From: Brevibacillus sp. DP1.3A
Lineage (GTDB): Bacteria > Bacillota > Bacilli > Brevibacillales > Brevibacillaceae
NCBI RefSeq assembly: GCF_013284245.2
Contig: NZ_CP085876.1
Location: 4,924,001-4,988,000 of the forward strand
Reading direction: 5' to 3'
DNA: 64,000 bases
This document shows positions 8,378 to 17,960 of the stretch, piece by piece (positions within the stretch are counted from its first letter, which is position 1; each line of letters begins with the position of its first letter). The translations under genes and the position numbers were made by a program. A model generated the notes under the pieces. The model had not been told where the DNA came from. It searched no databases and saw only the letters and a list, made by a program, of their open reading frames with translations.

Positions 8378-9229
8378 ATGTCCTTTTCTTCACAAGTGTT
8401 ACTTGGTTTAAATCGATTATTTCCTCTCCCCGTTCACCCTTTCAACCTGGCAAACAACGGGGAAATGAGCTATACCGAATGGCAATTTCAAAAAGGGGAT
8501 CAAACTATTCAGTTTTTCCTCCCCTTCCATTCACAGGAGCAAATGTTCCGTGACAAAACGGTTTTAGACATCGGCTGTGGCGGTGGGGGAAAAACCTGCT
8601 ACTACGCCACGTATGGCCCTAAAAAAATGATCGGCATCGACATCGTCCCCCACTACGCGAAGGAAGGAAATGAATTCGCGAAGAAAAAAGGACTGGATCA
8701 TCTTGTCTCCTTCATGACTGGTGATGCCGCGAGAATGGACTTCCCAGACAACACTTTCGATACGATCATCATGAATGACGCGATGGAACACGTAGGCGAA
8801 CCGGAAAAGACGCTGGAGGAATGCTTTCGGGTATTGAAGCCTGGCGGGCATCTCTACATCAATTTTCCGCCGTATTATCATCCATACGGTGCCCATTTGT
8901 CAGATGCGATCGGCATTCCTTGGGTGCATGCTCTCTTCTCGGACCAAACCTTGATTGATGCCTATAAAAAGCTAGTCCGTGACTTGCCAGACGGTTCTGA
9001 CCGGATTGCTTTTCGCTTCGACAAGCTTCCTGATGGCAGAGATACGATCTCGTACATCAATCGCATGACGATCAAACGGTTTCGAAAAATTCAACAAGGC
9101 GTGGTGCAGCCTGCGGTTTACCAGCGAGAGATTCCGTTGCGTAATCAGTTGCAGACCTTGGCGAACTTACCTGCTACCCGTGAATTTTTCGTAAAAATGG
9201 TCGTATGTGTTTATCAAAAAGCGAAATAA
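8378..9229 (+). CDS. Class I SAM-dependent methyltransferase
   Basis: A 283-residue methyltransferase. Motif I is VLDIGCGGGGKT, the acidic residue for SAM ribose is in IGIDIVP, and DTIIMNDAMEHV followed by CFRVLKPGGHLYINFPP is characteristic of the Methyltransf_11/UbiE-like fold. The ribosome-binding site AAAGGAGG lies close upstream of the ATG. Position directly after csaB suggests methylation of a surface glycan or its lipid-linked precursor, but no substrate can be deduced. A bidirectional terminator follows the stop. Confidence 0.85.
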   Translation: MSFSSQVLLGLNRLFPLPVHPFNLANNGEMSYTEWQFQKGDQTIQFFLPFHSQEQMFRDKTVLDIGCGGGGKTCYYATYGPKKMIGIDIVPHYAKEGNEFAKKKGLDHLVSFMTGDAARMDFPDNTFDTIIMNDAMEHVGEPEKTLEECFRVLKPGGHLYINFPPYYHPYGAHLSDAIGIPWVHALFSDQTLIDAYKKLVRDLPDGSDRIAFRFDKLPDGRDTISYINRMTIKRFRKIQQGVVQPAVYQREIPLRNQLQTLANLPATREFFVKMVVCVYQKAK

Positions 9230-9239
9230 GCAAGATCAC

Positions 9240-9279
9240 AAAAAACCCCTTCCTCCGTTTGTTGAGAAAGGGGTTTTTT
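9240..9279. terminator. Bidirectional intrinsic terminator
   Basis: AAAAAACCCCTTCCTC pairs with GAGAAAGGGGTTTTTT with one mismatch around an eight-base loop, leaving T-runs on both strands. It separates the convergent methyltransferase and SpoVB-like genes. Confidence 0.92.
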
Positions 9280-9287
9280 CGATTTTA

Positions 9288-10940
9288 TCAATCGTTATGC
9301 GTATTAGACTTTAACGAGGAAGCCTGCTTCTTCCGAATGAATTGGATAAAGGCGCGCAGCTTGTTTCCGCCTGGTAGCCAGTCCAGTTCCTTATCCTCAA
9401 TGAGTGGAATGATGATAAGCAGTCCCAAGTAGACAACAAGTCCTACACCGACTCCAGCGACGGTCTCTATCGCTCCCAAAATACGCACTGGTTCTCTTCC
9501 CCTGAACAGGAAATCTACTGCCTCAGTCGCTCCCCAAGCCAGAATCAGCATGAGGTTAGCCACCAGTAACGGATAAATGGTATCGAAGCGCCAGTTTATC
9601 GGAATCGATACGTAACGGTTGATGACGCGCATATTGAGTACGCAGACAAATGCAGTAGCAATCAGCCATGACAGGGACAAGCCGTCCATACCAAACATCG
9701 AGGTAAACACGAGTGTCGCCAGTACTTTTACAATGACACCATACAGCAGATGACGCGCAGGGATTTTTTCTTTGCCGATCCCTTGCAAAATCCCGTTTGT
9801 AGCAAGCAACAAGGAAAGCGGGATCGCCGTGATGCCTAAAATCGCCATTGCACGCGTGCCTTCCATATCACCATACAACGCCAGATTGGCCCCTTCAGCT
9901 ACAGCAGTCAGTCCAAGACCTGCAGGTAGACCGATTAGCCAAGCAAAGCGCAGGGAGAGCTTGGTCAAGGTCGTAATCCGTTCCTGATCCTTTTGTCTGA
10001 TCGCTTCGGCAATAGCAGGCACGATCGAGAGGGCAATCGACGAACCGAACAAGCTCGCCATTTGCAGAAGTGGTCCTCCCCTGCTGTAAATGCCAAACCA
10101 CGTATCCGCCGTCAAGCCGTCCACATTCCATATGTAGCGGAAGATGTTAATCGCCAGAAAGGAATCGGTCAGGCTGAAAATCGGGATAACTAAGGCGCTG
10201 ACACAAATCGGCCAGGCAATTCGCCACATCGAGGCGAAGAAAGCACGATCATACCACCAACTAAGGCGCCCCCACTCTGCCCCACTAAATACGGAATTTT
10301 TCCGGTTGTGGAGCCACATGAGTAACGCTAGAAACCCGAGACTTAAAAATGTACTGATCATCGTACCGAAGTTGACACCGGTAATCACCGTATCCGTATC
10401 TTCACCGAGTGACACGAGATACAGGGAAGCTACCAAAATAAATACGACACGCAACGTCTGCTCTACGATTTGCGAGAGCCCGACAAACAACATTTTTTGA
10501 TGGCCGTAGAAAAAGCCACGAATAACCGCAATCAAGGGAACGAACAGCAGCGACATAGAAATCGCCCGAATTGGCTCAATCAAATGCGGATTCCCCATGA
10601 GCTTTGCGATCAGTGGGGAGCTTACGTACAGGAGTGCAAACAAGACAAGTCCGATGGCGCCCATCATGACCATGCTACGGGCCAAAATTTGTCCAATAGA
10701 GCCTTGTTTTCCTTCAGCCAATGCCTCTGCAATCACCCTCGACAATGCTACTGGCACACCTGCTGTCGCCAATATGAGAAAGGTCAGGTAGAGAGGATAT
10801 ACTTCCTGATAGAGTCCGAGACCTCTGTCGCCCACTATCTCCTGAAGCGGAATCCGATAAAACATCCCGATAACTTTTGACAAAATCCCCGCTACGGCTA
10901 AGATCAACGCTCCCGCGAGAAAATGACTTTTTTTCAACAT
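9288..10940 (-). CDS. MOP-superfamily flippase, SpoVB-like
   Basis: A 550-residue polytopic membrane protein with roughly 13-14 hydrophobic segments, starting MLKKSHFLAGALILAVAGILS. The N-terminus, with KVIGMFYRIPLQEIVG and GLGLYQEVYPLY, is characteristic of the SpoVB/YtgP branch of polysaccharide or lipid-II transporters. Such proteins move undecaprenyl-linked intermediates across the membrane. AAGGAG lies seven bases before the ATG. Together with murJ 1.6 kb away, the window holds two MOP flippases flanking one gene. Which precursor each moves is not deducible. Confidence 0.85.
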   Translation of the reverse strand: MLKKSHFLAGALILAVAGILSKVIGMFYRIPLQEIVGDRGLGLYQEVYPLYLTFLILATAGVPVALSRVIAEALAEGKQGSIGQILARSMVMMGAIGLVLFALLYVSSPLIAKLMGNPHLIEPIRAISMSLLFVPLIAVIRGFFYGHQKMLFVGLSQIVEQTLRVVFILVASLYLVSLGEDTDTVITGVNFGTMISTFLSLGFLALLMWLHNRKNSVFSGAEWGRLSWWYDRAFFASMWRIAWPICVSALVIPIFSLTDSFLAINIFRYIWNVDGLTADTWFGIYSRGGPLLQMASLFGSSIALSIVPAIAEAIRQKDQERITTLTKLSLRFAWLIGLPAGLGLTAVAEGANLALYGDMEGTRAMAILGITAIPLSLLLATNGILQGIGKEKIPARHLLYGVIVKVLATLVFTSMFGMDGLSLSWLIATAFVCVLNMRVINRYVSIPINWRFDTIYPLLVANLMLILAWGATEAVDFLFRGREPVRILGAIETVAGVGVGLVVYLGLLIIIPLIEDKELDWLPGGNKLRAFIQFIRKKQASSLKSNTHND

Positions 10941-11101
10941 GGGTAACTCCTTTATTCGTCTCTTTGACTGGATACCCGTGGGGCAGCACCAATCGACATG
11001 AACCCACTTTCTATCCTACTATCATTTCCCTCTTCCAGCAAACAGGTATATCGATGGAATTTCGCAGGAATACTGGTGAAAAACAGATTCCATTGATTTT
11101 T

Positions 11102-11153
11102 GTGAAAAACGTGTCGACGTTTTTCATTAGACAGAATGTGACCGCTTGCGGTC
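11102..11153 (-). repeat. Two-hairpin intergenic repeat, copy 1 (minus orientation)
   Basis: Read on the minus strand: GACCGCAAGCGGTC, a 12-base linker, then ATGAAAAACGTCGACACGTT followed by TTTCAC. Both parts are inverted repeats. The same arrangement with the same 12-base spacing recurs at 56.4 kb and 58.5 kb in plus orientation. This copy ends about 34 bases before the start codon of the PaaK-like gene, so it lies in that gene's leader. The rest of this 246-base divergent gap shows nothing else I can support. Confidence 0.8.
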
Positions 11154-11186
11154 TGCCTGTGTGATCTGTGAGTAGGAGGGGATATT

Positions 11187-12563
11187 ATGCCCACAACCGG
11201 ATTTTTAATCCGCCATGTACAGTGGCCGTTAATGGAGGCTTTGAAAGGAAATCTCATCCGTCGTTACATGAAAGAATTGCAAGCAGCTCAGCATCTATCT
11301 GCCGAAGAACTTAACGTGCAGCAGCGAGAAAAGCTGGTGCAGCTACTCGATCATGCGATACAAAACGTACCAGCCTACACTACCTTCGCCCCAGACTGGA
11401 GAAAAATGCGCGAGATGCCTGAACGTTTTTTGCAGCGTATTCCTGTTCTGACCAAAGCACACTTTCGGCAACACGCTGATCAATATATGAGCCAAGGCTT
11501 ACAAACAAGCGGGCTCATTGGAAATCGTACAGGAGGCTCCACAGGTGAGCCTACCCATTTTTATCTCGATCGTCCAACTGTCGAGCGATATGAAGCTGCG
11601 CGCTGGTTGGGCCTATCCTGGTACGGCATTCGCATAGGTGACCCATGTGTGATGATTTGGGGTTCGCCACTCGAATTAAACGCCCAGCAAGCTCGTCGCT
11701 ACCGCTGGAAGGAGCGCTGGTTGAAAAACCGCATGATGATTTCTGCCTATGAACTGGACGAAAGACATGTAGAAGTAAACCTGCGCCTCATCCAGAATTT
11801 CCAACCAGCCTATTTATACGGCTACGCCTCCGCACTTCATACGCTCGCCACGATGATGCTACGACGCGGCCTGACACTCGGAATCCCGCTCAAAGCCGTG
11901 GTCTCTACAGCAGAAAGCCTGCACGAACACCAGCGGCAAACGATTTTCCAAGCTTTTGATGCGCCTGTTGTGAATGAATACGGTGCCCGTGACGGCGGAA
12001 TCATCGCCTATCAATGCAAGGCAGGGAGCATGCATGCCTTTTCAGGGAACTGTTATTTGGAGGTAGTCGATCCCATTACGCATATTCCCGTCTACAAAGG
12101 GCAACCAGGAGCACTGCTTGTTACAGACCTGCACAATACCGTCATGCCTCGCCTGCGCTACCAATTAGGAGATGTCGTCGCGCTTTCTGATTCAGCCTGC
12201 TCATGCAATCTCCCGTTTCCACTGCTTGCTACGATCGATGGCAGAGAAGACGACATGTTCCTATCGCTAAACGGACGGTACGTGCACGGACATTATTTCA
12301 ATCACATCGTGCGCAATATGGACAGCTTCCGCACCTTCCAGATCGTTCAGCATGAGCCGGAGCGACTGAGCCTGAGACTGGTAAAGGAGCCCGAACGTTT
12401 TTTACCTGCCGATGAAGCCAAGCTTTTGGCAGGAATTCGCTCGGCGTTAGGTCAAGTGAGCATCCAAGTTTCTTACGTGGAGACCATTCCCCCTGCAAGC
12501 TCGGGTAAGACTCGTTATGCAATCCGGGAATTCCCGCTTACGAGCGCCCTCCCGCTGGAGTAG
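11187..12563 (+). CDS. PaaK/CapK-like adenylate-forming enzyme
   Basis: A 458-residue protein related to phenylacetate-CoA ligase. The P-loop-like motif is NRTGGSTGEPTHFY, the central YGARDGG segment matches the aromatic-recognition region of PaaK-type enzymes, and the C-terminus holds the ATIDGREDD and SSGKTRYAIRE elements expected of this fold. PaaK/CapK homologues are common in polysaccharide and capsule clusters, where their substrates are mostly unknown; aryl-CoA degradation is unlikely as no other such gene is nearby. The start has AGGAGGGG seven bases upstream. The 3' end overlaps the convergent murJ gene by 26 bases. Confidence 0.8.
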   Translation: MPTTGFLIRHVQWPLMEALKGNLIRRYMKELQAAQHLSAEELNVQQREKLVQLLDHAIQNVPAYTTFAPDWRKMREMPERFLQRIPVLTKAHFRQHADQYMSQGLQTSGLIGNRTGGSTGEPTHFYLDRPTVERYEAARWLGLSWYGIRIGDPCVMIWGSPLELNAQQARRYRWKERWLKNRMMISAYELDERHVEVNLRLIQNFQPAYLYGYASALHTLATMMLRRGLTLGIPLKAVVSTAESLHEHQRQTIFQAFDAPVVNEYGARDGGIIAYQCKAGSMHAFSGNCYLEVVDPITHIPVYKGQPGALLVTDLHNTVMPRLRYQLGDVVALSDSACSCNLPFPLLATIDGREDDMFLSLNGRYVHGHYFNHIVRNMDSFRTFQIVQHEPERLSLRLVKEPERFLPADEAKLLAGIRSALGQVSIQVSYVETIPPASSGKTRYAIREFPLTSALPLE

Positions 12564-14064
12564 ACCGCTTGCGTACTTTATGCAGCAGCTCTGATACAAG
12601 TGGCTCGCGAACCAAAATGAGCACCACGAGATATAAAACAGCAGCACCAATAATTCCTAACGGCAAGTACAACCAGACAGGCCATGCGGATAACCATGGA
12701 TCGACGAGTAAAATAGCACCGGCCATAACTGCGCAGCCCAAAATGGTTTTCCCGGCAGTCATGAGGAAATTCGCCCGTACAGGACTGCCTACCGCCCTCC
12801 ATAGCAAAACAAACAGCAGCAGTGCTTGACTGATAGCCGAAACTGCATTAGCCAGGGCAATTCCGCCATGACCAAGCAATGGAATAAGCAACCAGTTGGC
12901 AAGGGCATACACACCGATCCCGATCGCCCCGATAATAACGGGTGTCTTCGTATTTTCCAGTGCATAAAAGGCGCGAGTCAACAAGTCTCTCGATGCTAAA
13001 AAGAAAAGTCCCACGCCGTAAAACGGCAGTGCCCACGCTGTCAAAGCGACAGAACGCTCATCAAACGCACCGCGCTCAAAAGCTAGTCGGATGATAGGCT
13101 CTGCGTATAGCGCAAGTCCGACCGTCACGGGCAACAGCAAAATGAGGAGATAGGCAAGTCCCTTTTGCAAGATTTGCTTCATCTCTGTCATTTCCCCCCG
13201 CTTGACGTGACTTGCCAACAGTGGGAATAACGGCAACGTAAACGCCCCGACAAAAATAGCCAGAGGCAATTGCATGATCTGGTTCGCATTGGCGAGAGCG
13301 GAAACGACACCCGTTCCGAGACCTTCTGCGAAGCCTCGCTCTAAAAAGGTTGTGGCCTGAGCTACAACCGCACCAATCAAAATCGGAATAACCCGCTCAC
13401 CCATGCCTTTGAGAGAAGCGTCCTCACGCCAAGCGAAAGAAAAGCGGTGCTGATAGCCGTATCCGCGCAAAGTCGGGAGAATCGGCAACAGTGCAGCCAA
13501 GTAACCGATTGTCGTAGCCATCGAAAGTCCAATGGGACCATACATCGGAACGAGCACATACATGCTGACAATCACCAAAGCTCCATTGACTACCGTGCCA
13601 AGCGTCGGTGTAAAGAAATGCTGGTGAGCATTACAAATACTCGACCACAGCCCTGTTAACCCGATGAAAATAGCTGATGGCCACATCCATTGCAGCATGC
13701 TAGCCGTGAGTTCCAGCTTCTCACCTGTCAGTCCGAACATCGCAGCAAGCTGGTAAGAAAAGACCACTCCTAAGACAGACAGCGTAACGAATATACCCAA
13801 GATGATCGTGAGCATCTTCTGATACAAGTCAGTCGCCCGCTCTCCTTTTTCCATCATGCCTCGCATCGTCGGAATCAGTACAGCATTGACTGCTCCCGGT
13901 ATGACCAAGAACAGCGTCAACGGGATCGTTGCCGCGATATTAAACGCATCTGCCTCCATCCCAGTACCGTACAAGCTGGATACATACACACTGCGAAAAA
14001 AGCCTAGAAGCCTTCCAACGAGAGTCAGCACGACAATCATGGAAGCGATTTTTAACAAACTCAT
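12538..14064 (-). CDS. murJ: Lipid II flippase MurJ/MviN-family protein
   Basis: About 508 residues with some 13-14 hydrophobic segments. The N-terminal region (TLVGRLLGFFRSVYVSSLYGTGMEADAFNIA) is the signature of MurJ/MviN proteins, including the conserved arginines after GRLLGF. MurJ moves lipid II, and close relatives move other undecaprenyl-linked units. The ATG at 14064 is preferred; a GTG two codons upstream is the alternative, with AGGAGA serving either. Within a surface-polymer region it may be a dedicated Wzx-like transporter rather than the housekeeping MurJ. The 3' end overlaps the PaaK-like gene tail to tail. Confidence 0.85.
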   Translation of the reverse strand: MSLLKIASMIVVLTLVGRLLGFFRSVYVSSLYGTGMEADAFNIAATIPLTLFLVIPGAVNAVLIPTMRGMMEKGERATDLYQKMLTIILGIFVTLSVLGVVFSYQLAAMFGLTGEKLELTASMLQWMWPSAIFIGLTGLWSSICNAHQHFFTPTLGTVVNGALVIVSMYVLVPMYGPIGLSMATTIGYLAALLPILPTLRGYGYQHRFSFAWREDASLKGMGERVIPILIGAVVAQATTFLERGFAEGLGTGVVSALANANQIMQLPLAIFVGAFTLPLFPLLASHVKRGEMTEMKQILQKGLAYLLILLLPVTVGLALYAEPIIRLAFERGAFDERSVALTAWALPFYGVGLFFLASRDLLTRAFYALENTKTPVIIGAIGIGVYALANWLLIPLLGHGGIALANAVSAISQALLLFVLLWRAVGSPVRANFLMTAGKTILGCAVMAGAILLVDPWLSAWPVWLYLPLGIIGAAVLYLVVLILVREPLVSELLHKVRKRSTPAGGRS

Positions 14065-14135
14065 GTCCACTTATCTCCTATCCCTATTTGAAACCCTACG
14101 TTCCAGGCTTGGTTCTATCCTCAAACTCCCTAGTT

Positions 14136-14165
14136 ATCATATCTTATTTCTACCGTTCCTACCAA
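14136..14165 (-). promoter_or_regulatory. Candidate promoter of murJ
   Basis: Minus-strand TTGGTA (14160-14165), an 18-base spacer and TATGAT (14136-14141). Confidence 0.55.
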
Positions 14166-14183
14166 CCTCTTTCCCCCCCCGGC

Positions 14184-14213
14184 TTGCTACCTGGTTGTCA
14201 GATTCATTATAAT
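14184..14213 (+). promoter_or_regulatory. Sigma-A promoter of the Wzy-like gene
   Basis: TTGCTA (14184-14189), an 18-base spacer and a perfect TATAAT (14208-14213). It diverges from the murJ promoter 19 bases away. Confidence 0.7.
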
Positions 14214-14233
14214 AGGTAGGTTAATCCCTACCT
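14214..14233. promoter_or_regulatory. Seven-base inverted repeat at the transcription start
   Basis: AGGTAGG and CCTACCT flank a six-base centre directly after the TATAAT box. It could be an operator, or form a 5'-end hairpin just upstream of the ribosome-binding site GGAGG. Confidence 0.5.
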
Positions 14234-14253
14234 GTAGGAGGACTACAATAAAA

Positions 14254-15516
14254 ATGAGAGAAACCGTGTTGAAGTGGGGAAGCCAATCATCTACGTGGTT
14301 GTATTTGCTGTTGGCCTATCCAGTAATCGATTACGTCTTGCGACAGATTCTACCGATTCCAGTCATATCTTCTTTGTGGGATGAAGGACTGCTCATCGTC
14401 TTGATGCTGTTTACATTCGTTGCGTTTTTACAGTCAAATCGGACGATGCCTGGAATCAAACATTGGCTTGGAGCCCTTTTCGTCCTCGGAGTTGCCATCA
14501 TGGTGACAGACATGGCGAACTGGGAAGCGAGCGTAGAAGGATTCCGTTCCGTCTACCAGTACATCCTCGCCTTTTTCATGGGCTTCTATTTATTGAAGTC
14601 AATGGAAGACCTAGACAAGTTCATGAAGGGACTTGTGCTGGTTGGTTTCGTAGCGGCACTGTATGGTGTCTTGCAAGTCATCGTAGGCGTCAAAACACCT
14701 GAATCATGGGTGCAGGAAGGGGAAGCAGTTACCACGCGTGCATTCTCCTTCGTAACGAGCCCGAACGTATTGGGCAGCTATATGGCGTTGATTACACCGA
14801 TTGCCGCTGGTCTATTTATGACAACGAAGGATCGCAAGCAAAAATGGATTTGGGCCATCGTTGCGCTGACGACTTTGCTCGCCATGCTGTTAACAAGTTC
14901 CCGCGGTTCTTGGTTTGCCCTTGCCTTTGCTGCATTTGTTTGCTTCTACATATGGAACAAACGAGTCGCAGGATACTTGGTGATCGCAGGGATTATCGGG
15001 CTTGTAGCCCTGTTCTTCGTTCCTGATTCGGTTCCGCTTGTTGGAAAAGTTAAAGATCGCATTTTCACGCTGTTTACACCTGAATACTTCGAATCTAGCA
15101 GTGAAGGTGGACGCATCGGGCGCTGGGGAAAAGCATACGACAATATGCGTATCGAGCCATTGTTCGGTGTCGGACTCGGTCATCACGGCGGAGCAGTTGC
15201 AGCTCGCCATTTCGGTACCATTTATTCAGACAGCTACTTCTTTAAAAGTTTAGCGGAATACGGTCTGATCGGGATCATCCTACTGATCGGAACCGTGATC
15301 ACGATGTTCAAATACGGAGCTGGGCTCATCCGCAACATCCAGGGTTCGCCGCACTTTTTCGCGATTCTCGGACTGCTGGGCGGATTAATCGCGGTAGCAA
15401 CGCATAACCTCGTGGAAAACATTTTCGAGGTGCCGTTCATGGCCCTCTATTTCTGGCTGTTTGGCGGCTTCCTGTGCGCATTATTCGTCGACCAGACACA
15501 AAACAAAAGGTGGTGA
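14254..15516 (+). CDS. O-antigen ligase/polymerase-like membrane protein (Wzy_C)
   Basis: A 420-residue polytopic protein with about 10-11 membrane segments. The large loop near residues 285-320 contains GRIGRWGKAYDNM and PLFGVGLGHHGG, matching the catalytic loop of the WaaL/Wzy family with conserved Arg and His. These enzymes polymerise or ligate undecaprenyl-linked glycan repeats on the outer face of the membrane. The ATG at 14254 lies 12 bases after AGGAGG, slightly long. The next gene starts five bases after the stop, so the operon continues into the FG-GAP protein and the lipoprotein. Polymerase and ligase roles cannot be told apart here. Confidence 0.83.
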   Translation: MRETVLKWGSQSSTWLYLLLAYPVIDYVLRQILPIPVISSLWDEGLLIVLMLFTFVAFLQSNRTMPGIKHWLGALFVLGVAIMVTDMANWEASVEGFRSVYQYILAFFMGFYLLKSMEDLDKFMKGLVLVGFVAALYGVLQVIVGVKTPESWVQEGEAVTTRAFSFVTSPNVLGSYMALITPIAAGLFMTTKDRKQKWIWAIVALTTLLAMLLTSSRGSWFALAFAAFVCFYIWNKRVAGYLVIAGIIGLVALFFVPDSVPLVGKVKDRIFTLFTPEYFESSSEGGRIGRWGKAYDNMRIEPLFGVGLGHHGGAVAARHFGTIYSDSYFFKSLAEYGLIGIILLIGTVITMFKYGAGLIRNIQGSPHFFAILGLLGGLIAVATHNLVENIFEVPFMALYFWLFGGFLCALFVDQTQNKRW

Positions 15517-15520
15517 GGGC

Positions 15521-17149
15521 ATGCGCCGGAATCCTATTCTCGAAACGATAAGCTGGGCGCTGTACGCCATTGCCCTGTTTCTGATTTACCATTTGCTCGT
15601 GAAACCAGCGTTCCTTGATTTAACATGGATTGCTGTACTCATTTTCCTGCCACTGCTAGCTTTTTGCTACTTCGTGGTCCATCCGTCAGAACGTCGTCAA
15701 GTGCTTGTGTTTACCATCGGCTTCTTGCTCTTGGATCGTGCGCTGACACGCGTCGATGTGAAAACGACTGCTGCTCTGTTGATCGGTGGAGCAATCGCAG
15801 TCATCGTGATTGCGCTTCTCGTGAAATGGTATGGGCGCCTCAACTGGCGTGCAGTCGGCTCGTTAGTTCTGATCGCCCTCTTGGCGAATGTGACGTTCAA
15901 CAGAGATACACTGACTGCACTGAGCAACTTCACCGTGAAATACGAGTCTGAGCGTTTATACAACGGAGATTGGGTGGATTACTTCCCGCTCACGCTGCAT
16001 GACGTCAATGGCGATGGCAGCATGGAGATCATCACGTACGGCAATGCCGAGGAGCTTCCACTTCCTGAAGAAATTGAAAAGCCAGAGACAGAAGAAGAGA
16101 AAAAAGCAATGGCGGAAAAGCTGCGCCACTTGCAGGCGGAACCTGTTTCTCTTTACGTCCTGACCTGGAAAGACGGCCAAATGGTGCGGATGCCGATTGA
16201 CCAGATCCCGGCAGATACCTTGGAGATCATCAAGGAAAAATTGCCGACCGATTACCCTGGCTTCCCGTATTACACGATGAAAGACGGTCAGTTGGTACCG
16301 AATGTACAACGCCAACCATATGCAGAAGGCATGATGCAAATCGGAACGGCACCATATCGTGCGTTTATGCTTGATATGGAAAATATCGCAAACCTGCTGG
16401 TGGAAAACGAAGGCAGTATGGACCTGCGTCAAATCATCGGCTCGAAATACACGGATCTGCATATCAAGGATGGTATGCTGACAGGAAACTACGATGGCAA
16501 GCCTTTTGGCGGCACGACAAAAGCAACCAAGCTGATGACCACCATGATGCTGCCAGATGGCCGCGAGGGCCTCGTTGTTATGGGCGAGCACCTGAGTGTA
16601 CTGTCTGTCGAGCCAGATGGCACACTGACAGAATCGTACACACTGACACGCAAACAGGCTGAATTGGCAACAGGCGAGTTCATTCCTGCCGATATCGACA
16701 ACGACAAGGTCGATGAACTACTCGTTGCAGGAAAGCCATCGTACATCTTGAAGCCGAAGCCAGACGGCACGTGGGAGATTTTGTGGGCTAGCGGAGATCG
16801 CGACAAGAGCTTCCGCTTCTCTAACTTCGCTACCATCGGCAACAACGAAAAGCCTGAGATCATAGCCAAAGCAAAGAGCTGGGTAAGTACCACAGATACT
16901 CGCTATTTGGCTGGCTATGACTACACGCCAGAGGGCTTGAAACAAAACTGGCGCATTTACATGCCGCTGATCAATGTCCAAATCGGAGATATCGACGGCG
17001 ACAAGAAAAATGAAATCGTTGCGAACATGTACAATACACATCGCATTCTCGTGTTCAAGCAGCACAACATTCCGGTATTCGGACTCACAATCGCACTATT
17101 CGTGGGACTCTTGGGATACGGAGTCGTAAGGAGGTTCCGCCATGCGTAA
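15521..17149 (+). CDS. Membrane-anchored FG-GAP/VCBS-like protein
   Basis: A 542-residue protein of unusual layout. Residues 1 to about 125 form four or five membrane helices, a large extracytoplasmic domain follows, and one C-terminal helix (VFGLTIALFVGLLGYGV) precedes a basic RRFRHA tail. The outer domain carries Asp-rich loops DVNGDGSMEI, DIDNDKVDELL and DIDGDKKNEIV, the Ca-binding pattern of FG-GAP/VCBS beta-propeller blades. The start at 15521 follows AGGTGGTGAGGG, which overlaps the previous stop. The next gene overlaps by eight bases (ATGCGTAA). The tight coupling to a Wzy-like protein and a lipoprotein suggests a joint role in surface-polymer assembly or attachment; no function is known to me. 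Confidence 0.78.
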   Translation: MRRNPILETISWALYAIALFLIYHLLVKPAFLDLTWIAVLIFLPLLAFCYFVVHPSERRQVLVFTIGFLLLDRALTRVDVKTTAALLIGGAIAVIVIALLVKWYGRLNWRAVGSLVLIALLANVTFNRDTLTALSNFTVKYESERLYNGDWVDYFPLTLHDVNGDGSMEIITYGNAEELPLPEEIEKPETEEEKKAMAEKLRHLQAEPVSLYVLTWKDGQMVRMPIDQIPADTLEIIKEKLPTDYPGFPYYTMKDGQLVPNVQRQPYAEGMMQIGTAPYRAFMLDMENIANLLVENEGSMDLRQIIGSKYTDLHIKDGMLTGNYDGKPFGGTTKATKLMTTMMLPDGREGLVVMGEHLSVLSVEPDGTLTESYTLTRKQAELATGEFIPADIDNDKVDELLVAGKPSYILKPKPDGTWEILWASGDRDKSFRFSNFATIGNNEKPEIIAKAKSWVSTTDTRYLAGYDYTPEGLKQNWRIYMPLINVQIGDIDGDKKNEIVANMYNTHRILVFKQHNIPVFGLTIALFVGLLGYGVVRRFRHA

Positions 17150-17960
17150 AGCTACGAAAGCATGGGCACTGCTCGCTGCCATCTGCACAGCCTCGCTGCT
17201 CGGTGGCTGCACCTATGAATCAGGGACGAAGGCTTTTGCCACCACCAATTTTGACCAGAAGCCAGATCAAACGACCACCGTCCAAACAGAGTCAGGTGCG
17301 GAGTGGCTGAAAACGGCTCTGGAAAAAGGCAAGACGGATAAAGATGCACAAACTTACTGGTACAAGGGCCATGTAAAAAATACGATCCTGTCCCGCTCCA
17401 CAACGAGCATGTTCAATGGAGCTGTCATCAACGGGAAAGGCTACAATGTAGATGCACGCATCGCAGCCCAACCGTATTCGTACTATCGGATTCACGACAA
17501 ACGCTACATCAAGGCAAACGAGCAGTTTGTAACCGCTCCGGATGAGCCGCTTGCCTTCGACGTATTGAAAGGCTTCGAGGACTGGCTGCCTTTCATGGAC
17601 CAGGCCGTCCAATTGCCTGAGGAAAAAGTAATTGGCGTCGTCAGCGTTCCGTTTCAATTGAAAATGACAGGAGCAGAATGGCTGAAAAATAGCCAAAGCC
17701 CACTGTTTGAACCATTGAAAAAGCAACTGGGAGAACGCCCTGATCTGGATTACATCTTGAAGGAATCCACGATCAAGACAACGTTTTGGTTCGGCAAGGA
17801 AGATCGTCTGATCCACCAGTACGAAACGTGGATCATTCTGCCGCTGCCTGAAGCCGGAACGATGGACCAACAAGTGATGTTCAACCTGTTTAAATACGAT
17901 GATACGGGTGGCATTCACATCAAAGAACCGGAAGAAGTAGAAAAATATTTGTTGTACTAA
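17142..17960 (+). CDS. Lipoprotein of unknown function
   Basis: A 272-residue lipoprotein. The signal peptide MRKATKAWALLAAICTASLL is followed by the lipobox LLGGC with the lipidated Cys23. The mature part is mixed alpha/beta without membrane segments and has the look of LppX/LolA-fold carriers (GHVKNTILSRS, VNGKGYNVD-type strands), but I cannot assign a family with confidence. It overlaps the FG-GAP gene by eight bases, implying translational coupling, and is the last gene before a strong terminator. It may chaperone a lipid-linked polymer or stabilise the membrane complex (inference). Confidence 0.75.
   Translation: MRKATKAWALLAAICTASLLGGCTYESGTKAFATTNFDQKPDQTTTVQTESGAEWLKTALEKGKTDKDAQTYWYKGHVKNTILSRSTTSMFNGAVINGKGYNVDARIAAQPYSYYRIHDKRYIKANEQFVTAPDEPLAFDVLKGFEDWLPFMDQAVQLPEEKVIGVVSVPFQLKMTGAEWLKNSQSPLFEPLKKQLGERPDLDYILKESTIKTTFWFGKEDRLIHQYETWIILPLPEAGTMDQQVMFNLFKYDDTGGIHIKEPEEVEKYLLY

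Noticed and set aside
15461-15520. Upstream extension of the FG-GAP protein to a TTG at 15461
   Set aside because: The extension lies inside the Wzy-like gene and has no ribosome-binding site, whereas the ATG at 15521 has one.
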